From: Azospirillum formosense
GTDB lineage: Bacteria; Pseudomonadota; Alphaproteobacteria; Azospirillales; Azospirillaceae
DNA: 64,000 bases
Assembly: GCF_040500525.1 (NCBI RefSeq)
Contig: NZ_CP159402.1
Span: 868,001-932,000, forward strand
Direction: 5' to 3'
Shown: piece by piece, positions 52,640 to 63,381 of the stretch
Numbering within the stretch: position 1 is the stretch's first letter
Layout of the letters: every line of letters begins with the position of its first letter
The notes under the pieces: generated by a model
The model's database searches: none
Told to the model about the DNA's origin: nothing
Seen by the model: the letters and a program-made list of their open reading frames with translations, nothing else
Position numbers and translations under genes: made by a program

Positions 52640-53275
52640 ATGTACGACTTCGAACCGAAGATGAATGCTCTGGTCCCGATGGTCATCGAGCAGACCAACC
52701 GGGGCGAACGAGCGTACGATATTTACTCGCGCCTGCTGAAGGAACGGATCATCTTCTTGATCGGTGGCGTGAACGACGCCGTCGCCAGCCTGATCTGCTC
52801 GCAGCTGCTGTTCCTGGAATCGGAAAACCCGAGCAAGGACATCGCGCTCTACATCAATTCGCCGGGCGGCTACGTCTCGGCCGGCCTCGCCATCTACGAC
52901 ACCATGCAGTACATCCGTCCGCAGGTGTCGACGGTGTGCATGGGACAGGCGGCCTCGATGGGATCGCTCCTGCTCGCCGCCGGCGCGCCGGGCAAGCGCT
53001 TCTCGCTGCCCAACAGCCGGATCATGATCCACCAGCCATCGGGCGGCGCCCAGGGCCAGGCCTCGGACATCGAGATCCAGGCCCAGGAAATCCTGAAGCT
53101 GCGCTCGCGCCTCAACGACATCTACGTCAAGCACACCGGCCAGTCGCTCGACACCATCGAGGCGGCCATGGAGCGCGACAAGTTCATGTCGCCGGAAGAG
53201 GCGAAGGCGTTCGGCCTGATCGACGAGGTCGTGGAAAAGCGCCCCGGCTCGGTCGGCGACGGCAGCGCCGCCTGA
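52640..53275 (+). CDS. clpP: ATP-dependent Clp protease proteolytic subunit
   Basis: A 211-residue serine protease that forms the 14-mer chamber. The catalytic Ser is in [15 protein letters not shown], His in [10 protein letters not shown], and Asp about 50 residues later. A short propeptide precedes [26 protein letters not shown]. The start at 52640 gives a normal length. clpX follows after 216 bp. Confidence 0.97.
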   Translation: MYDFEPKMNALVPMVIEQTNRGERAYDIYSRLLKERIIFLIGGVNDAVASLICSQLLFLESENPSKDIALYINSPGGYVSAGLAIYDTMQYIRPQVSTVCMGQAASMGSLLLAAGAPGKRFSLPNSRIMIHQPSGGAQGQASDIEIQAQEILKLRSRLNDIYVKHTGQSLDTIEAAMERDKFMSPEEAKAFGLIDEVVEKRPGSVGDGSAA

Positions 53276-53304
53276 GGGCACGCGCGAACTAATGATTGAT
53301 TGCG

Positions 53305-53337
53305 CCGGTTCCCTGTTGTTGAATGACGGGGAACCGG
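53305..53337 (+). other. hairpin between clpP and clpX
   Basis: CCGGTTCCC (53305-53313) pairs with GGGAACCGG (53329-53337) around a 15-nt loop, with no T-tract. TTGACA at 53446-53451 lies later in the gap but lacks a -10 at the right distance. The hairpin may be a processing site or weak terminator. Confidence 0.45.
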
Positions 53338-53491
53338 TCCGATGGATCGGGTTCGAAGGATGAGTGAGCGGATGCGTTAACCTTGTCGCGGGCCTTCCCC
53401 GTGACAACCTTTGAAAGGACCGGCGTCGGGGGACGCCGAAGGCGGTTGACAGGTTATACGGATCAGTCCCCCGCGAGATGACGGAGTACCG

Positions 53492-54760
53492 ATGAGCAAG
53501 TCCAGCAGCGGCGATTCGAAGAACACGCTCTACTGCTCCTTTTGCGGCAAGAGCCAGCACGAGGTCCGCAAGCTGATTGCCGGTCCGACGGTGTTCATCT
53601 GCGATGAATGCGTCGAGCTGTGCATGGACATCATTCGCGAGGAGAACAAGACGACCCTCGTGAAGTCCCGCGACGGCGTGCCGACCCCGCGCGACATCCA
53701 TGCGGTACTGGACGATTACGTGATCGGCCAGCATCACGCGAAACGGGTCCTTTCTGTTGCGGTGCACAATCACTACAAGCGGTTGGCGCACGGCACGAAG
53801 CACAACGACGTCGAACTGGCGAAGTCCAACATCCTGCTGGTCGGCCCCACCGGCTGCGGCAAGACGCTGCTCGCCCAGACGCTCGCCCGGATCATCGACG
53901 TTCCCTTCACGATGGCCGACGCCACGACCCTGACCGAAGCGGGCTATGTGGGCGAGGACGTCGAGAACATCATTCTCAAGCTGCTCCAGGCCGCCGACTA
54001 CAACGTCGAGCGGGCGCAGCGCGGCATCGTCTACATCGACGAGGTCGACAAGATCAGCCGCAAGTCCGACAACCCGTCGATCACCCGCGACGTGTCGGGC
54101 GAGGGCGTGCAGCAGGCCCTGCTGAAGATCATGGAAGGCACCGTCGCCTCCGTGCCTCCGCAGGGCGGCCGCAAGCACCCGCAGCAGGAGTTCCTGCAGG
54201 TCGACACCAGCAACATCCTGTTCATCTGCGGCGGCGCCTTCGCCGGGCTGGACAAGATCATCGCGCAGCGCGGCAAGGGCACCTCGATCGGCTTCGGCGC
54301 CGACGTGCGCGGCCCGGACGAGCGCTCGACCGGCGACATCCTGCGCGAGGTCGAGCCCGAGGATCTGCTGAAGTTCGGCCTGATCCCGGAGTTCATCGGC
54401 CGTCTGCCGGTGGTCGCCACCCTGGCCGACCTCGACGAGTCGGCTCTGGTGGAGATCCTCACCAAGCCGAAGAACGCCCTGGTCAAGCAGTACCAGCGCC
54501 TGTTCGAGATGGAGGATGTCCGTCTGGAGTTCTCCGACGACGCCCTGCGCAACATCGCCCACAAGGCGATCCAGCGGAAGACCGGCGCGCGCGGCCTGCG
54601 GTCGATCATGGAGTCGATCCTGCTCGACCCGATGTTCGACCTGCCCGGCCTGTCCGGGGTGGAGAGCATCCTGGTCAACAAGGAGGTGGTCGAGGGGCGG
54701 GCCAAGCCGCTTTACGTCCACGCCGAGCGCCGCGGGGAACAGCAGGCGCCGGGCGCCTGA
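53492..54760 (+). CDS. clpX: ATP-dependent Clp protease ATP-binding subunit ClpX
   Basis: A 422-residue AAA+ unfoldase that feeds ClpP. The N-terminal zinc domain has [18 protein letters not shown] and ICDECVELC. Walker A is [12 protein letters not shown], Walker [10 protein letters not shown]; pore loop GYVGEDVEN and the IGF-type ClpP loop (SIGFGADV) are present. Order and length are standard. Confidence 0.98.
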   Translation: MSKSSSGDSKNTLYCSFCGKSQHEVRKLIAGPTVFICDECVELCMDIIREENKTTLVKSRDGVPTPRDIHAVLDDYVIGQHHAKRVLSVAVHNHYKRLAHGTKHNDVELAKSNILLVGPTGCGKTLLAQTLARIIDVPFTMADATTLTEAGYVGEDVENIILKLLQAADYNVERAQRGIVYIDEVDKISRKSDNPSITRDVSGEGVQQALLKIMEGTVASVPPQGGRKHPQQEFLQVDTSNILFICGGAFAGLDKIIAQRGKGTSIGFGADVRGPDERSTGDILREVEPEDLLKFGLIPEFIGRLPVVATLADLDESALVEILTKPKNALVKQYQRLFEMEDVRLEFSDDALRNIAHKAIQRKTGARGLRSIMESILLDPMFDLPGLSGVESILVNKEVVEGRAKPLYVHAERRGEQQAPGA

Positions 54761-54792
54761 GTTTGTCACGGCCGATCAGCATCGGATACCGG

Positions 54793-54820
54793 GAAGGGCG
54801 CCTTTGGGCGCCCTTCGTCG
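54793..54820 (+). terminator. intrinsic terminator after clpX
   Basis: A 10-bp stem (54793-54802 with 54807-54816) with loop TTTG, followed by GTCGTTTTC. It separates clpX from lon, which lies 297 bp further. Confidence 0.75.
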
Positions 54821-55057
54821 TTTTCGGCGTTTGCCGGCATCGTTGGGCGGATCAAGGGCGTGCAAGGCCGCGGAATCGGAGCGAACCCGCATGCCGCACC
54901 GCCATACGGAATTGGGGTGCTGGCCCTTGAAGGGGGGCTATGGCTGTGCCACGTTAGAAAAAGTGCCGGTTTCCGATCCCTGTGCTCATCCCCCGAGGCG
55001 GGGTTCCTCCCAGGCCCATCCCGGGCTGACGGCGTCCCAATGAAAGAGGCCCAATCA

Positions 55058-57472
55058 ATGTTCGAAATCCCTCGTGGTGCCCTCTATCCGGTCCTGCCGC
55101 TCCGCGACATCGTGGTTTTCCCCCACATGATCGTGCCTCTTTTCGTCGGCCGCGAGAAATCCGTGCGCGCCCTGGAAGACGTGATGAAGGACGACAAGCA
55201 GATCCTTCTCGTCACCCAGAAGAACGCGGCGCAGGACGATCCGACGCCGGCCGATATCTACAGCGTCGGCACCGTTGGGACCGTGTTGCAGCTGCTGAAG
55301 CTGCCCGACGGAACGGTGAAGGTGCTCGTGGAGGGCGGCCAGCGCGCGTCCATCACCAAGTTCGCCGAAAACGAGGATTTCTTCCAGGCCCACGCCGATC
55401 TCGTCGAGGAGAAGGTTGGGGAGAGCCAGGAGCTTGAGGCGCTGGGGCGCGCGGTCGTCTCGCAATTCGAGCAGTACATCAAGCTGAACAAGAAGATCCC
55501 GCCGGAGGTTCTGGTCTCGATCAACCAGATCGAGGAGGCGGGCAAGCTGGCGGACACCGTCGCCTCGCACCTCGCGCTGAAGATTCCGGAAAAGCAGCAG
55601 CTTCTGGAATGCGCCACGGTGTCGGAGCGGCTGGAGCGGGTCTACGCCTTCATGGAAGGCGAGATCGGCGTTCTGCAGGTGGAGAAGCGCATCCGCAACC
55701 GCGTGAAGCGGCAGATGGAGAAGACCCAGCGCGAGTACTACCTCAACGAACAGCTCAAGGCGATCCAGAAGGAACTCGGCGAGACCGAGGATGGCCGCGA
55801 CGAGTCGGCCGAGCTGGAAGAAAAGATCAACAAGACCCGCTTCTCCAAGGAAGCCCGCGACAAGGCACTGGCCGAGCTGAAGAAGCTGCGCTCGATGAGC
55901 CCGATGTCGGCCGAGGCGACGGTGGTGCGCAACTACCTGGACTGGATGCTGTCCATTCCGTGGAAGAAGCGCACCAAGGTGAAGAAGGACCTGAAGCTCG
56001 CGCAGAAGATCCTCGACGCCGACCATTACGGCCTGGAAAAGGTCAAGGAACGCATCCTCGAGTATCTCGCGGTCCAGAACCGCATGAACAAGGTGAAGGG
56101 GCCGATCCTCTGCCTCGTCGGGCCGCCCGGCGTCGGCAAGACCTCGCTCGGCAAGTCGATCGCCAAGTCCACCGGCCGCAACTTCGTGCGCATGTCGCTC
56201 GGCGGCGTGCGGGACGAGGCCGAGGTCCGCGGCCATCGCCGCACCTACATCGGCTCGATGCCCGGCAAGGTCATCCAGGGCATGAAGAAGGCGAAGTCGT
56301 CCAACCCGCTGTTCCTGCTGGACGAGATCGACAAGCTCGGCGCCGACTGGCGCGGCGACCCGTCGTCGGCCCTGCTCGAGGTCCTCGATCCCGAGCAGAA
56401 CGGCACCTTCAACGACCATTACCTGGAGGTCGACTACGACCTGTCGGACGTGATGTTTGTCTGCACGGCCAACACGATGCGCATGCCGCAGCCGTTGCTG
56501 GACCGCATGGAAATCATCCGAGTCGCCGGCTACACCGAGGATGAGAAGGTCGAGATCTCCAAGCGCCACCTGATCGAGAAGCAGGTTGAAGCCAATGGCC
56601 TGAAGAAGGGCGAATTCGCCATCTCCGACGACGCGCTGCGCGACCTGATCCGCTATTACACGCGGGAGGCCGGCGTCCGCAGCCTGGAGCGCGAGATCGC
56701 CAATCTCTGCCGCAAGGCCGTAAAGGAGATCCTGATGAAGGGCTCCGCCGGCGCGAAGGTCTCGGTCACCCGCCGGAACCTCGACAAGTACGCCGGCGTC
56801 CGCCGCTTCCATTTCGGCGAGGCGGAACTGGAGGATCTGGTGGGCGTCACCACCGGCCTGGCCTGGACCGAAGTCGGCGGCGAGCTGCTGTCCATCGAGG
56901 CGGTCAGCCTGCCCGGCAAGGGCCGGGTGACCACCACCGGCAAGCTCGGCGACGTCATGAAGGAGTCGGTGCAGGCCGCGGAAAGCTACGTCAAGTCGCG
57001 TGCCACCGCCTTCGGCATCAAGCCGACGCTCTTCGAGAAACGGGACATCCACGTCCACGTGCCCGAAGGCGCCACGCCGAAGGACGGCCCGTCGGCCGGC
57101 GTGGCGATGATCACCTCGATCGTGTCGGTCCTCACCGGCATCGCGGTCCGCAAGGATGTGGCGATGACCGGCGAGATCACCCTGCGCGGCCGGGTGTTGC
57201 CGATCGGCGGCCTGAAGGAGAAGCTGCTGGCCGCCCTGCGCGGTGGCCTCAAGCATGTTCTGATCCCGAAGGACAACGAGAAGGATCTCGCCGACATTCC
57301 GGACAACGTGAAGCGCGGCCTGGAGATCATCCCGGTCAGCACGGTGGACGACGTCCTGAAGCACGCCCTGGTCCGTGAACTCGAGCCCATCGAGTGGAAG
57401 GAGCCGGAGGCGGTCGAGCCCGCGGTCGCCAAGCCGCAGCCCGACGGCGGCGGCGAGGTGCTGCGTCACTGA
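55058..57472 (+). CDS. lon: ATP-dependent protease La (Lon)
   Basis: An 804-residue AAA+ serine protease. The N-terminal substrate domain begins [20 protein letters not shown]. Walker A is [13 protein letters not shown] and Walker [12 protein letters not shown]. The catalytic Ser is in [11 protein letters not shown] and the Lys lies about 43 residues later (GLKEKLLAA). The ATG at 55058 is chosen because AAGAGG is 8 nt before it; an ATG at 55040 would add six residues. It is stress-linked and precedes hup. Confidence 0.97.
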   Translation: MFEIPRGALYPVLPLRDIVVFPHMIVPLFVGREKSVRALEDVMKDDKQILLVTQKNAAQDDPTPADIYSVGTVGTVLQLLKLPDGTVKVLVEGGQRASITKFAENEDFFQAHADLVEEKVGESQELEALGRAVVSQFEQYIKLNKKIPPEVLVSINQIEEAGKLADTVASHLALKIPEKQQLLECATVSERLERVYAFMEGEIGVLQVEKRIRNRVKRQMEKTQREYYLNEQLKAIQKELGETEDGRDESAELEEKINKTRFSKEARDKALAELKKLRSMSPMSAEATVVRNYLDWMLSIPWKKRTKVKKDLKLAQKILDADHYGLEKVKERILEYLAVQNRMNKVKGPILCLVGPPGVGKTSLGKSIAKSTGRNFVRMSLGGVRDEAEVRGHRRTYIGSMPGKVIQGMKKAKSSNPLFLLDEIDKLGADWRGDPSSALLEVLDPEQNGTFNDHYLEVDYDLSDVMFVCTANTMRMPQPLLDRMEIIRVAGYTEDEKVEISKRHLIEKQVEANGLKKGEFAISDDALRDLIRYYTREAGVRSLEREIANLCRKAVKEILMKGSAGAKVSVTRRNLDKYAGVRRFHFGEAELEDLVGVTTGLAWTEVGGELLSIEAVSLPGKGRVTTTGKLGDVMKESVQAAESYVKSRATAFGIKPTLFEKRDIHVHVPEGATPKDGPSAGVAMITSIVSVLTGIAVRKDVAMTGEITLRGRVLPIGGLKEKLLAALRGGLKHVLIPKDNEKDLADIPDNVKRGLEIIPVSTVDDVLKHALVRELEPIEWKEPEAVEPAVAKPQPDGGGEVLRH

Positions 57473-57485
57473 TCCCGTCCGGCGT

Positions 57486-57554
57486 TTAAAGCGCCGTTAA
57501 AGCGCCACCACGCCTCGCATCGCCCGCCCGTCTGCAATTGACGGGCGGGCGATG
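57486..57554 (+). other. tandem repeat and 15-bp hairpin after lon
   Basis: TTAAAGCGCCG is repeated in tandem at 57486-57496 and 57497-57506. Then 57518-57532 pairs perfectly with 57540-57554 (15 bp, loop TGCAATT). A weak T-tract follows. The hairpin probably ends lon transcripts, before the hup promoter. Confidence 0.7.
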
Positions 57555-57636
57555 TCGCGTTTATCGTTTGAAAGCGCGAAGTCATTGGGCGGCTTTGCTT
57601 CCATTTTCTTTGCCGAATTGGGGAGGGGGGAAGTAA

Positions 57637-57909
57637 GTGAACAAGAACGATCTGGTGGCGCACGTCGCCGATGCTGTGGGTCTGTCCAAATCCGATGCAA
57701 CCAAGGCGGTCGATGCTGTTTTCGATGGCATCGCCGACTCGCTGAAGAACGGCGAGGAGGTGCGCCTGGTCGGGTTCGGCACCTTCGCGGTGGCCGAGCG
57801 CGCCGCCAGCGAGGGCCGCAACCCGCGCACCGGCGAGAAGATCGCGATCCCCGCGTCGAAACAGCCCAAGTTCAAGCCGGGCAAGACGCTGAAGGACGGG
57901 CTCAACTGA
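57637..57909 (+). CDS. hup: DNA-binding protein HU
   Basis: A 90-residue nucleoid protein. MNKNDLVAHVADAVGLSKSDATKAVDAVFDGI and VRLVGFGTFAVAERAASEGRNPRTGEKI are the HU signature, and the arm residues KPGKTLKDGLN close it. The GTG at 57637 follows GGGAGGGGGG. It lies between lon and tRNA-Val, as in many alphaproteobacteria. Confidence 0.97.
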   Translation: MNKNDLVAHVADAVGLSKSDATKAVDAVFDGIADSLKNGEEVRLVGFGTFAVAERAASEGRNPRTGEKIAIPASKQPKFKPGKTLKDGLN

Positions 57910-57949
57910 TGACGTCTTGAACGGCCGGGGCAATCCGGGCATAGTGCGC

Positions 57950-57982
57950 GCCGGTCAGCACCCGCTGGCCGGCTTTGCTTTT
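57950..57982 (+). terminator. intrinsic terminator after hup
   Basis: A 10-bp stem (57950-57959 with 57964-57973, one G:U), loop ACCC, followed by TTTGCTTTTG. Confidence 0.8.
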
Positions 57983-58015
57983 GTCTGACCGGAAGTTTGG
58001 GCATTGGCGCGGCGC

Positions 58016-58090
58016 GGGCGATTAGCTCAGCGGTAGAGCATCTCGTTTACACCGAGAGGGTCGGGGGTTCGAAACCCTCATCGCCCACCA
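58016..58090 (+). tRNA. tRNA-Val (TAC)
   Basis: A 75-nt tRNA. Acceptor 58016-58022 pairs with 58080-58086; A73; encoded CCA at 58088-58090. Anticodon TAC at 58048-58050 within loop TTTACAC. Confidence 0.97.
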
Positions 58091-58131
58091 TCGCGCCCGG
58101 TCCCCCTGAACCGTTCCTTTCAAATTCGTGA

Positions 58132-58161
58132 TTGACAGGCCGTGCATCGGGCGGCTAGAAA
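58132..58161 (+). promoter_or_regulatory. promoter candidate for tRNA-Asp
   Basis: TTGACA (58132-58137) and TAGAAA (58156-58161) are 18 bp apart, between the two tRNA genes. The leader would be about 85 nt. Confidence 0.5.
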
Positions 58162-58253
58162 CCGCCCATCGGCGACGGGCTGCTGCCCTGGACGCTGCGC
58201 CGCGATCCAATGACACGGACGCCTGTTTCGCGCAGTTCCTTTCGCCGCGTTGC

Positions 58254-58330
<77 letters not shown>

Positions 58331-58676
58331 TCCTCCCATGTTCCCCTCTCTCCTTTTCGCAATGAAAACGAAGCGTTCGCGGCTTTACCGACGGGCCGGC
58401 GATCCCTATATCCGATACACGCGACCCCCATATCCGATAAGCCGGATAGAGAACAGGGTCATTTAAAAAGTTTGGTAATACCAAGGACATCCGCTCATTT
58501 CCGCAGAGTGGATTCGTTGGCTGAAAGCGATTCAAAGCGCTTTCCTTGATCACGCTCTCGTCATATATTCCGCCCCGTCTGATGGGCTAATCCAAGGCAT
58601 TCCAGCCACGACACCGCGCGTCGGCCGATTACGGGCCGTACCGGCGATCGTGGCGTGGGCTTATGGGAGGACCGCG
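58331..58676. other. 346-bp AT-richer region before the nuo operon
   Basis: ATATCCGATA occurs at 58408-58417 and 58430-58439, exactly 22 bp apart; the second copy overlaps an inverted repeat, TATCCG (58431-58436) and CGGATA (58443-58448). This looks like an operator array. AT-rich stretches follow (ATTTAAAAAG near 58460, TATATT 58564-58569), but no -35/-10 pair has good spacing. No gene is supported. It probably holds the nuo promoter. Confidence 0.55.
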
Positions 58677-59045
58677 GTGACCAACCCGCTGATCATTGAG
58701 TACCTTCCGATCCTGGTGTTCCTGTTGATCGGTATCGCGCTGGCCGTGGTGATGGTTGGCGCGTCTTACGTCATCAGCCCGAAGAATCCGGATTCGGAGA
58801 AGCTCTCCCCCTACGAGTGCGGCTTCGAGCCGTTCGAGGATGCCCGCACGAAGTTCGACGTGCGGTTTTACCTGGTCTCCATCCTGTTCATCATCTTCGA
58901 CCTCGAGGTCGCCTTCCTGTTCCCGTGGGCCGTGGCGCTCGGGGACATCGGGCTTTTCGGCTTCTGGTCGATGATCGTGTTCCTTGGGATCCTGACCATC
59001 GGCTTCATTTATGAGTGGAAGAAAGGAGCTCTGGAATGGGAGTAG
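58677..59045 (+). CDS. nuoA: NADH-quinone oxidoreductase subunit A
   Basis: A 122-residue membrane subunit of Complex I with three hydrophobic helices. The conserved loop is [40 protein letters not shown]. The GTG at 58677 has GGGAGG 6 nt before it and gives [10 protein letters not shown]; a start at 58650 would add nine unlike residues. It begins the nuoA-G run and overlaps nuoB by 10 nt. Confidence 0.96.
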   Translation: MTNPLIIEYLPILVFLLIGIALAVVMVGASYVISPKNPDSEKLSPYECGFEPFEDARTKFDVRFYLVSILFIIFDLEVAFLFPWAVALGDIGLFGFWSMIVFLGILTIGFIYEWKKGALEWE

Positions 59046-59578
59046 AGGCTGCCAAGCTGGCGCCGATTCCGCCCGGACCGGAACAGGACGCCTATCTCCG
59101 CGCGGTCACCGAGGAGATCCAGGAAAAGGGCTTCATCACGGCGAAGTACGAGGATGTGCTCGCCTGGGCCCGCACCGGTTCCCTGTGGCCGATGACCTTC
59201 GGTCTGGCCTGCTGCGCGGTGGAGATGATCCACGCCTACATGAGCCGGTACGACCTGGACCGTTTCGGCGTGATCCCGCGCCCCAGCCCGCGCCAGTCCG
59301 ACTGTATGATCGTGGCCGGCACGCTGACCAACAAGATGGCCCCCGCGCTGCGCAAGGTCTATGACCAGATGCCGGAACCGCGCTGGGTGATCTCGATGGG
59401 CTCCTGCGCCAACGGCGGCGGCTACTATCACTATTCCTACTCGGTGGTGCGCGGCTGCGACCGGATCGTTCCGGTCGATATCTATGTGCCGGGCTGTCCT
59501 CCGACCGCGGAAGCGCTGGTCTACGGCATTCTGCAACTCCAGAAGAAGATCCGGCGCGGCAACCGCATCGCTCGCTGA
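59036..59578 (+). CDS. nuoB: NADH-quinone oxidoreductase subunit B (cluster N2)
   Basis: A 180-residue subunit that carries the terminal 4Fe-4S cluster N2. Cysteines are in [27 protein letters not shown] and [12 protein letters not shown]. The ATG at 59036 has AAGGAG 8 nt upstream, inside nuoA. nuoC follows by 24 bp. Confidence 0.97.
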   Translation: MGVEAAKLAPIPPGPEQDAYLRAVTEEIQEKGFITAKYEDVLAWARTGSLWPMTFGLACCAVEMIHAYMSRYDLDRFGVIPRPSPRQSDCMIVAGTLTNKMAPALRKVYDQMPEPRWVISMGSCANGGGYYHYSYSVVRGCDRIVPVDIYVPGCPPTAEALVYGILQLQKKIRRGNRIAR

Positions 59579-59602
59579 ATAAGAAAAAGGCAGGTCCTGG
59601 CC

Positions 59603-60232
59603 ATGTCCGAACAGGCGTTGAAGGAACTTGGGGACCATATCGCCGCGACGCTCGGCGATGACGTCCTGAAGGTCGAGCTGAGGCTTGGCGAGCTGATGGT
59701 GACCGTTCGTCGGCCCTCGCTCATCAAGTCGCTCACCTTCCTGCGCGACGATCCGACCTGCTCGTTCGAGCAGCTGCTGGACGTCACCGCTGTGGATTGG
59801 CCGGAGCGGGAGGAACGCTTCGAGGTCGTCTACATCCTTTTGAGCTACAAGCACAATCGGCGCCTCCGCCTGAAGGTGACGACCGACGAGGACACCCCGG
59901 TGGCCTCCGCCGTGCCGGTGTACAGCGCGGCCGGCTGGTTCGAGCGTGAAGCCTGGGACATGTTCGGGATCTTCTTCGCCGACCACCCGGACCTGCGCCG
60001 CATCCTGACCGATTACGGTTTCGAAGGTCACCCGTTGCGCAAAGACTTCCCGATGACGGGCTATGTCGAGTGCCGCTACGACGAGGACCAGAAGCGAGTC
60101 GTCTACGAACCCGTCCGCCTGACGCAGGATTTCCGCAGCTTCGACTTCCTGTCGCCCTGGGAAGGCATGACGAACGTGATGCTGCCCGGCGACGAGAAGG
60201 CCCAGGCCCCTGACACCGGGAGCAAGCCGTGA
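59603..60232 (+). CDS. nuoC: NADH-quinone oxidoreductase subunit C (30 kDa)
   Basis: A 209-residue hydrophilic subunit. Family blocks: [75 protein letters not shown]. It is separate from nuoD, unlike the fused form of E. coli. Its stop overlaps the nuoD GTG start. Confidence 0.97.
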   Translation: MSEQALKELGDHIAATLGDDVLKVELRLGELMVTVRRPSLIKSLTFLRDDPTCSFEQLLDVTAVDWPEREERFEVVYILLSYKHNRRLRLKVTTDEDTPVASAVPVYSAAGWFEREAWDMFGIFFADHPDLRRILTDYGFEGHPLRKDFPMTGYVECRYDEDQKRVVYEPVRLTQDFRSFDFLSPWEGMTNVMLPGDEKAQAPDTGSKP

Positions 60233-61449
60233 CCACCGCCACGTCCGCACACCCCTCCGCCGGCCAGGCCGGCGGCAAGACCCAGATCAAGCCCTACACC
60301 ATGAACTTCGGGCCGCAGCACCCTGCGGCCCACGGCGTGTTGCGTCTGGTGATGGAGCTGAACGGCGAGGTCGTCGAGCGCTGCGACCCGCACATCGGCC
60401 TGCTGCACCGCGGAACCGAGAAGCTGATCGAGTACAAGACCTACCTGCAGGCCGTTCCGTACTTCGACCGCCTGGACTACGTCAGCCCGATGTGCATGGA
60501 GCACGCTTATGTGCTCGGCATCGAGAACCTGCTGCAGATCAAGGCGCCGCTGCGCGCCCAGTACATCCGCGTCCTCTTCTCCGAGATCACGCGCATCCTG
60601 AACCACATCCTGTCGATCACCACCGGCGCGCTCGACGTCGGCGCGATCACGCCGGCGCTGTGGGGCTTCGAGGAACGCGAGATCCTCATGGAGTTCTACG
60701 AGCGTGTGTGCGGCGCGCGCCTGCATGCGAACTATTTCCGTCCCGGCGGCGTCGCCTGGGACCTGCCGGCCGGCCTGACCGACGACATCTGGGAGTTCAC
60801 GGAGCGCTTCCCGAAGTTTGTTGACGACATTGACAATCTGCTGACGAACAATCGCATTTTCAAGCAGCGGACCGTCGACATCGGCGTCGTCACCAAGGAA
60901 GAGGCGTTCAACTGGGGCTTCACCGGCCCGATGCTGCGCGGTTCGGGCGTCGCCTGGGACCTGCGCAAGTCGCAGCCCTACGAAGTCTACGACCGCATGG
61001 AGTTCGACGTCCCGGTCGGCCTGACCGGCGACTGCTGGGCGCGCTACCTCGTCCGCATGGAGGAGATGCGCCAGTCCAACCGCATGATCCGCCAATGCCT
61101 GAAGGAGCTTCCCGAGGGTCCGGTGCGCGTGGAGGACCGCAAGGTCGCGCCGCCGCCGCGCGGCGAGATGAAGCGGTCGATGGAAGCGCTGATCCATCAC
61201 TTCAAGCTCTTCACCGAGGGCTTCCACGTCCCGGCGGGCGAAACCTACACCGCCATCGAGGCGCCGAAGGGCGAATTCGGCGTGTATCTGGTGTCGGACG
61301 GCACGAACAAGCCGTACCGCTGCAAGATCCGCGCGCCGGGCTTCGCCCACCTGCAGGGCCTCGACTTCATGTCGAAGGGCTACATGCTGGCCGACGCGGT
61401 GGCCAACATCGCGTCCATGGACATCGTGTTCGGAGAAATTGACCGATGA
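60229..61449 (+). CDS. nuoD: NADH-quinone oxidoreductase subunit D (49 kDa)
   Basis: A 406-residue subunit forming part of the quinone site with NuoB. The sequence contains [62 protein letters not shown] and [21 protein letters not shown]. The GTG start at 60229 overlaps nuoC (GTGA). It is 4 nt into nuoE at the end (ATGA). Confidence 0.97.
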   Translation: MTTATSAHPSAGQAGGKTQIKPYTMNFGPQHPAAHGVLRLVMELNGEVVERCDPHIGLLHRGTEKLIEYKTYLQAVPYFDRLDYVSPMCMEHAYVLGIENLLQIKAPLRAQYIRVLFSEITRILNHILSITTGALDVGAITPALWGFEEREILMEFYERVCGARLHANYFRPGGVAWDLPAGLTDDIWEFTERFPKFVDDIDNLLTNNRIFKQRTVDIGVVTKEEAFNWGFTGPMLRGSGVAWDLRKSQPYEVYDRMEFDVPVGLTGDCWARYLVRMEEMRQSNRMIRQCLKELPEGPVRVEDRKVAPPPRGEMKRSMEALIHHFKLFTEGFHVPAGETYTAIEAPKGEFGVYLVSDGTNKPYRCKIRAPGFAHLQGLDFMSKGYMLADAVANIASMDIVFGEIDR

Positions 61450-62063
61450 GCGCCCCGGCTCACGACCCGGCCAAGGAGCCGGCCTCCTTCGCCTTCACTC
61501 CGGAAAATCTGGAGCGTGCGAAGGCCATCATCGCGAATTACCCGGCGGGCAAGCAGGCCAGCGCCTGCATGCCGCTGCTCGATCTGGCCCAGCGCCAGAG
61601 CGACGGCTGGCTGCCGCGCGTCGCCATGGACGCCGTGGCCGACCTGCTCGGCATGCCGCGCATCCGCGTGTACGAGGTCGCGACCTTCTACACGATGTAC
61701 AACAAGACCCCGGTCGGCAAGCACGTCATCCAGGTCTGCACGACCACGCCGTGCTGGCTGCGCGGCTCCGACGACGTCGTGCACACCTGCGAGCGCAAGC
61801 TGGGCATCGGCGTCGGCGAGACCACGGCCGACGGCCAGTTCACGCTGCGCGAGGTCGAGTGCTCGGGCGCCTGCGTCAACGCGCCGGTGGTCCAGATCGG
61901 CGACGACTATTACGAAGACGTCAGCCCGGAACACATGGAAAAGATCATCGACGCCCTCAAAAGCGGCGAGATCCCCAAGCACGGCTCGCAGATCGGCCGG
62001 CAGTCCTCCGAACCGGTGGGCGGCCCGACGACTCTGAAGGCCTTCACCACCACGGCCGATTGA
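61446..62063 (+). CDS. nuoE: NADH-quinone oxidoreductase subunit E (24 kDa, 2Fe-2S)
   Basis: A 205-residue subunit with one 2Fe-2S cluster; cysteines are in [20 protein letters not shown] and [23 protein letters not shown]. The C-terminal 40 residues are a variable tail (ending [11 protein letters not shown]). The start overlaps nuoD. Confidence 0.96.
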   Translation: MSAPAHDPAKEPASFAFTPENLERAKAIIANYPAGKQASACMPLLDLAQRQSDGWLPRVAMDAVADLLGMPRIRVYEVATFYTMYNKTPVGKHVIQVCTTTPCWLRGSDDVVHTCERKLGIGVGETTADGQFTLREVECSGACVNAPVVQIGDDYYEDVSPEHMEKIIDALKSGEIPKHGSQIGRQSSEPVGGPTTLKAFTTTAD

Positions 62064-62073
62064 GGGGGATGCG

Positions 62074-63366
62074 ATGCTTCGCGACGAGGACCGCATTTTC
62101 ACCAACCTGTACGGCTACCAGAGCTTCGGCCTGGACGCCGCCCGGAAGCGTGGTGACTGGGACAACACCAAGGCCCTGATCGCCCAGGGCAAGGAATGGA
62201 TCATCGAGCAGGTCAAGGAATCCGGCCTGCGCGGGCGCGGCGGCGCCGGCTTCTCGACGGGCATGAAGTGGTCCTTCATGCCGAAGAACGTCACGGACAA
62301 GCCGGTCTACCTCGTCATCAACGCCGACGAGGGCGAGCCGGGCACCTGCAAGGACCGCGACATCCTGCGCCACGATCCGCACAAGCTGATCGAGGGCTGC
62401 CTGCTCGCCGGTTTCGCCATCGGCGCCTCGGCCTGCTACATCTACATCCGCGGCGAGTTCTACAACGAGGGCTCCAACGTCCAGCGCGCCATCGACGAGG
62501 CGTACGAGGCGGGGCTGATCGGCAAGAACGCCTGCGGCACCGGCTACGATTACGACATCTACATCCACCGCGGCGCGGGTGCGTATATCTGCGGCGAGGA
62601 GACGGCGCTCATCGAGTCCATCGAGGGCAAGAAGGGCCAGCCGCGCAACAAGCCGCCGTTCCCCGCCCAGGCCGGTCTCTATTCCTGCCCGACCACGGTG
62701 AACAACGTCGAATCCATCGCGGTGGTTCCGACCATCCTGCGCCGTGGCGCCGCGTGGTTCGCCGGCCTCGGCCGGCCGAAGAACACCGGCACCAAGCTCT
62801 TCTGCATCTCCGGGCACGTCAACAAGCCGTGCAACGTGGAAGAGGAGATGGGCATCCCGCTGAAGGAGCTGATCGAGAAGCACGCCGGCGGCGTGCGCGG
62901 CGGGTGGGACAACCTGCTGGCGATCATCCCCGGCGGCTCGTCGGTGCCGCTGCTGCCGAAGTCGATCTGCGACACGGTCCTGATGGACTTCGACAGCCTG
63001 CGCGACGTGCGCTCGGGCCTGGGCACCGCGGCGGTGATCGTGATGGACAAGTCCACCGACGTGGTGAAGGCCATCGCCCGCCTGTCCCAGTTCTACGCCC
63101 ATGAGAGCTGCGGCCAGTGCACGCCGTGCCGCGAAGGCACCGGCTGGATGAACCGCATCATGCAGCGCATGGTGACCGGCAACGCGCGCGTCGAGGAAAT
63201 CGACATGCTGCTGGAGGTCACCAAGCAGATCGAGGGGCACACCATCTGCGCGCTCGGCGATGCCGCGGCCTGGCCGATCCAGGGCCTGTTCCGGCATTTC
63301 CGGCCGGAGGTCGAGCGCCGCATCCTCGACTACCGCAACGCCGCCAAGTCCTTGGCGGCCGAGTAA
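62074..63366 (+). CDS. nuoF: NADH-quinone oxidoreductase subunit F (51 kDa, FMN and NADH site)
   Basis: A 430-residue subunit where NADH is oxidised. The NADH/FMN site is in [16 protein letters not shown] and [15 protein letters not shown]; the 4Fe-4S cluster N3 is held by [16 protein letters not shown] and a late Cys in [19 protein letters not shown] precedes the ATG. It lies 10 bp from nuoE. Confidence 0.97.
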   Translation: MLRDEDRIFTNLYGYQSFGLDAARKRGDWDNTKALIAQGKEWIIEQVKESGLRGRGGAGFSTGMKWSFMPKNVTDKPVYLVINADEGEPGTCKDRDILRHDPHKLIEGCLLAGFAIGASACYIYIRGEFYNEGSNVQRAIDEAYEAGLIGKNACGTGYDYDIYIHRGAGAYICGEETALIESIEGKKGQPRNKPPFPAQAGLYSCPTTVNNVESIAVVPTILRRGAAWFAGLGRPKNTGTKLFCISGHVNKPCNVEEEMGIPLKELIEKHAGGVRGGWDNLLAIIPGGSSVPLLPKSICDTVLMDFDSLRDVRSGLGTAAVIVMDKSTDVVKAIARLSQFYAHESCGQCTPCREGTGWMNRIMQRMVTGNARVEEIDMLLEVTKQIEGHTICALGDAAAWPIQGLFRHFRPEVERRILDYRNAAKSLAAE

Positions 63367-63381
63367 GGAGCCCGGTTTCCA

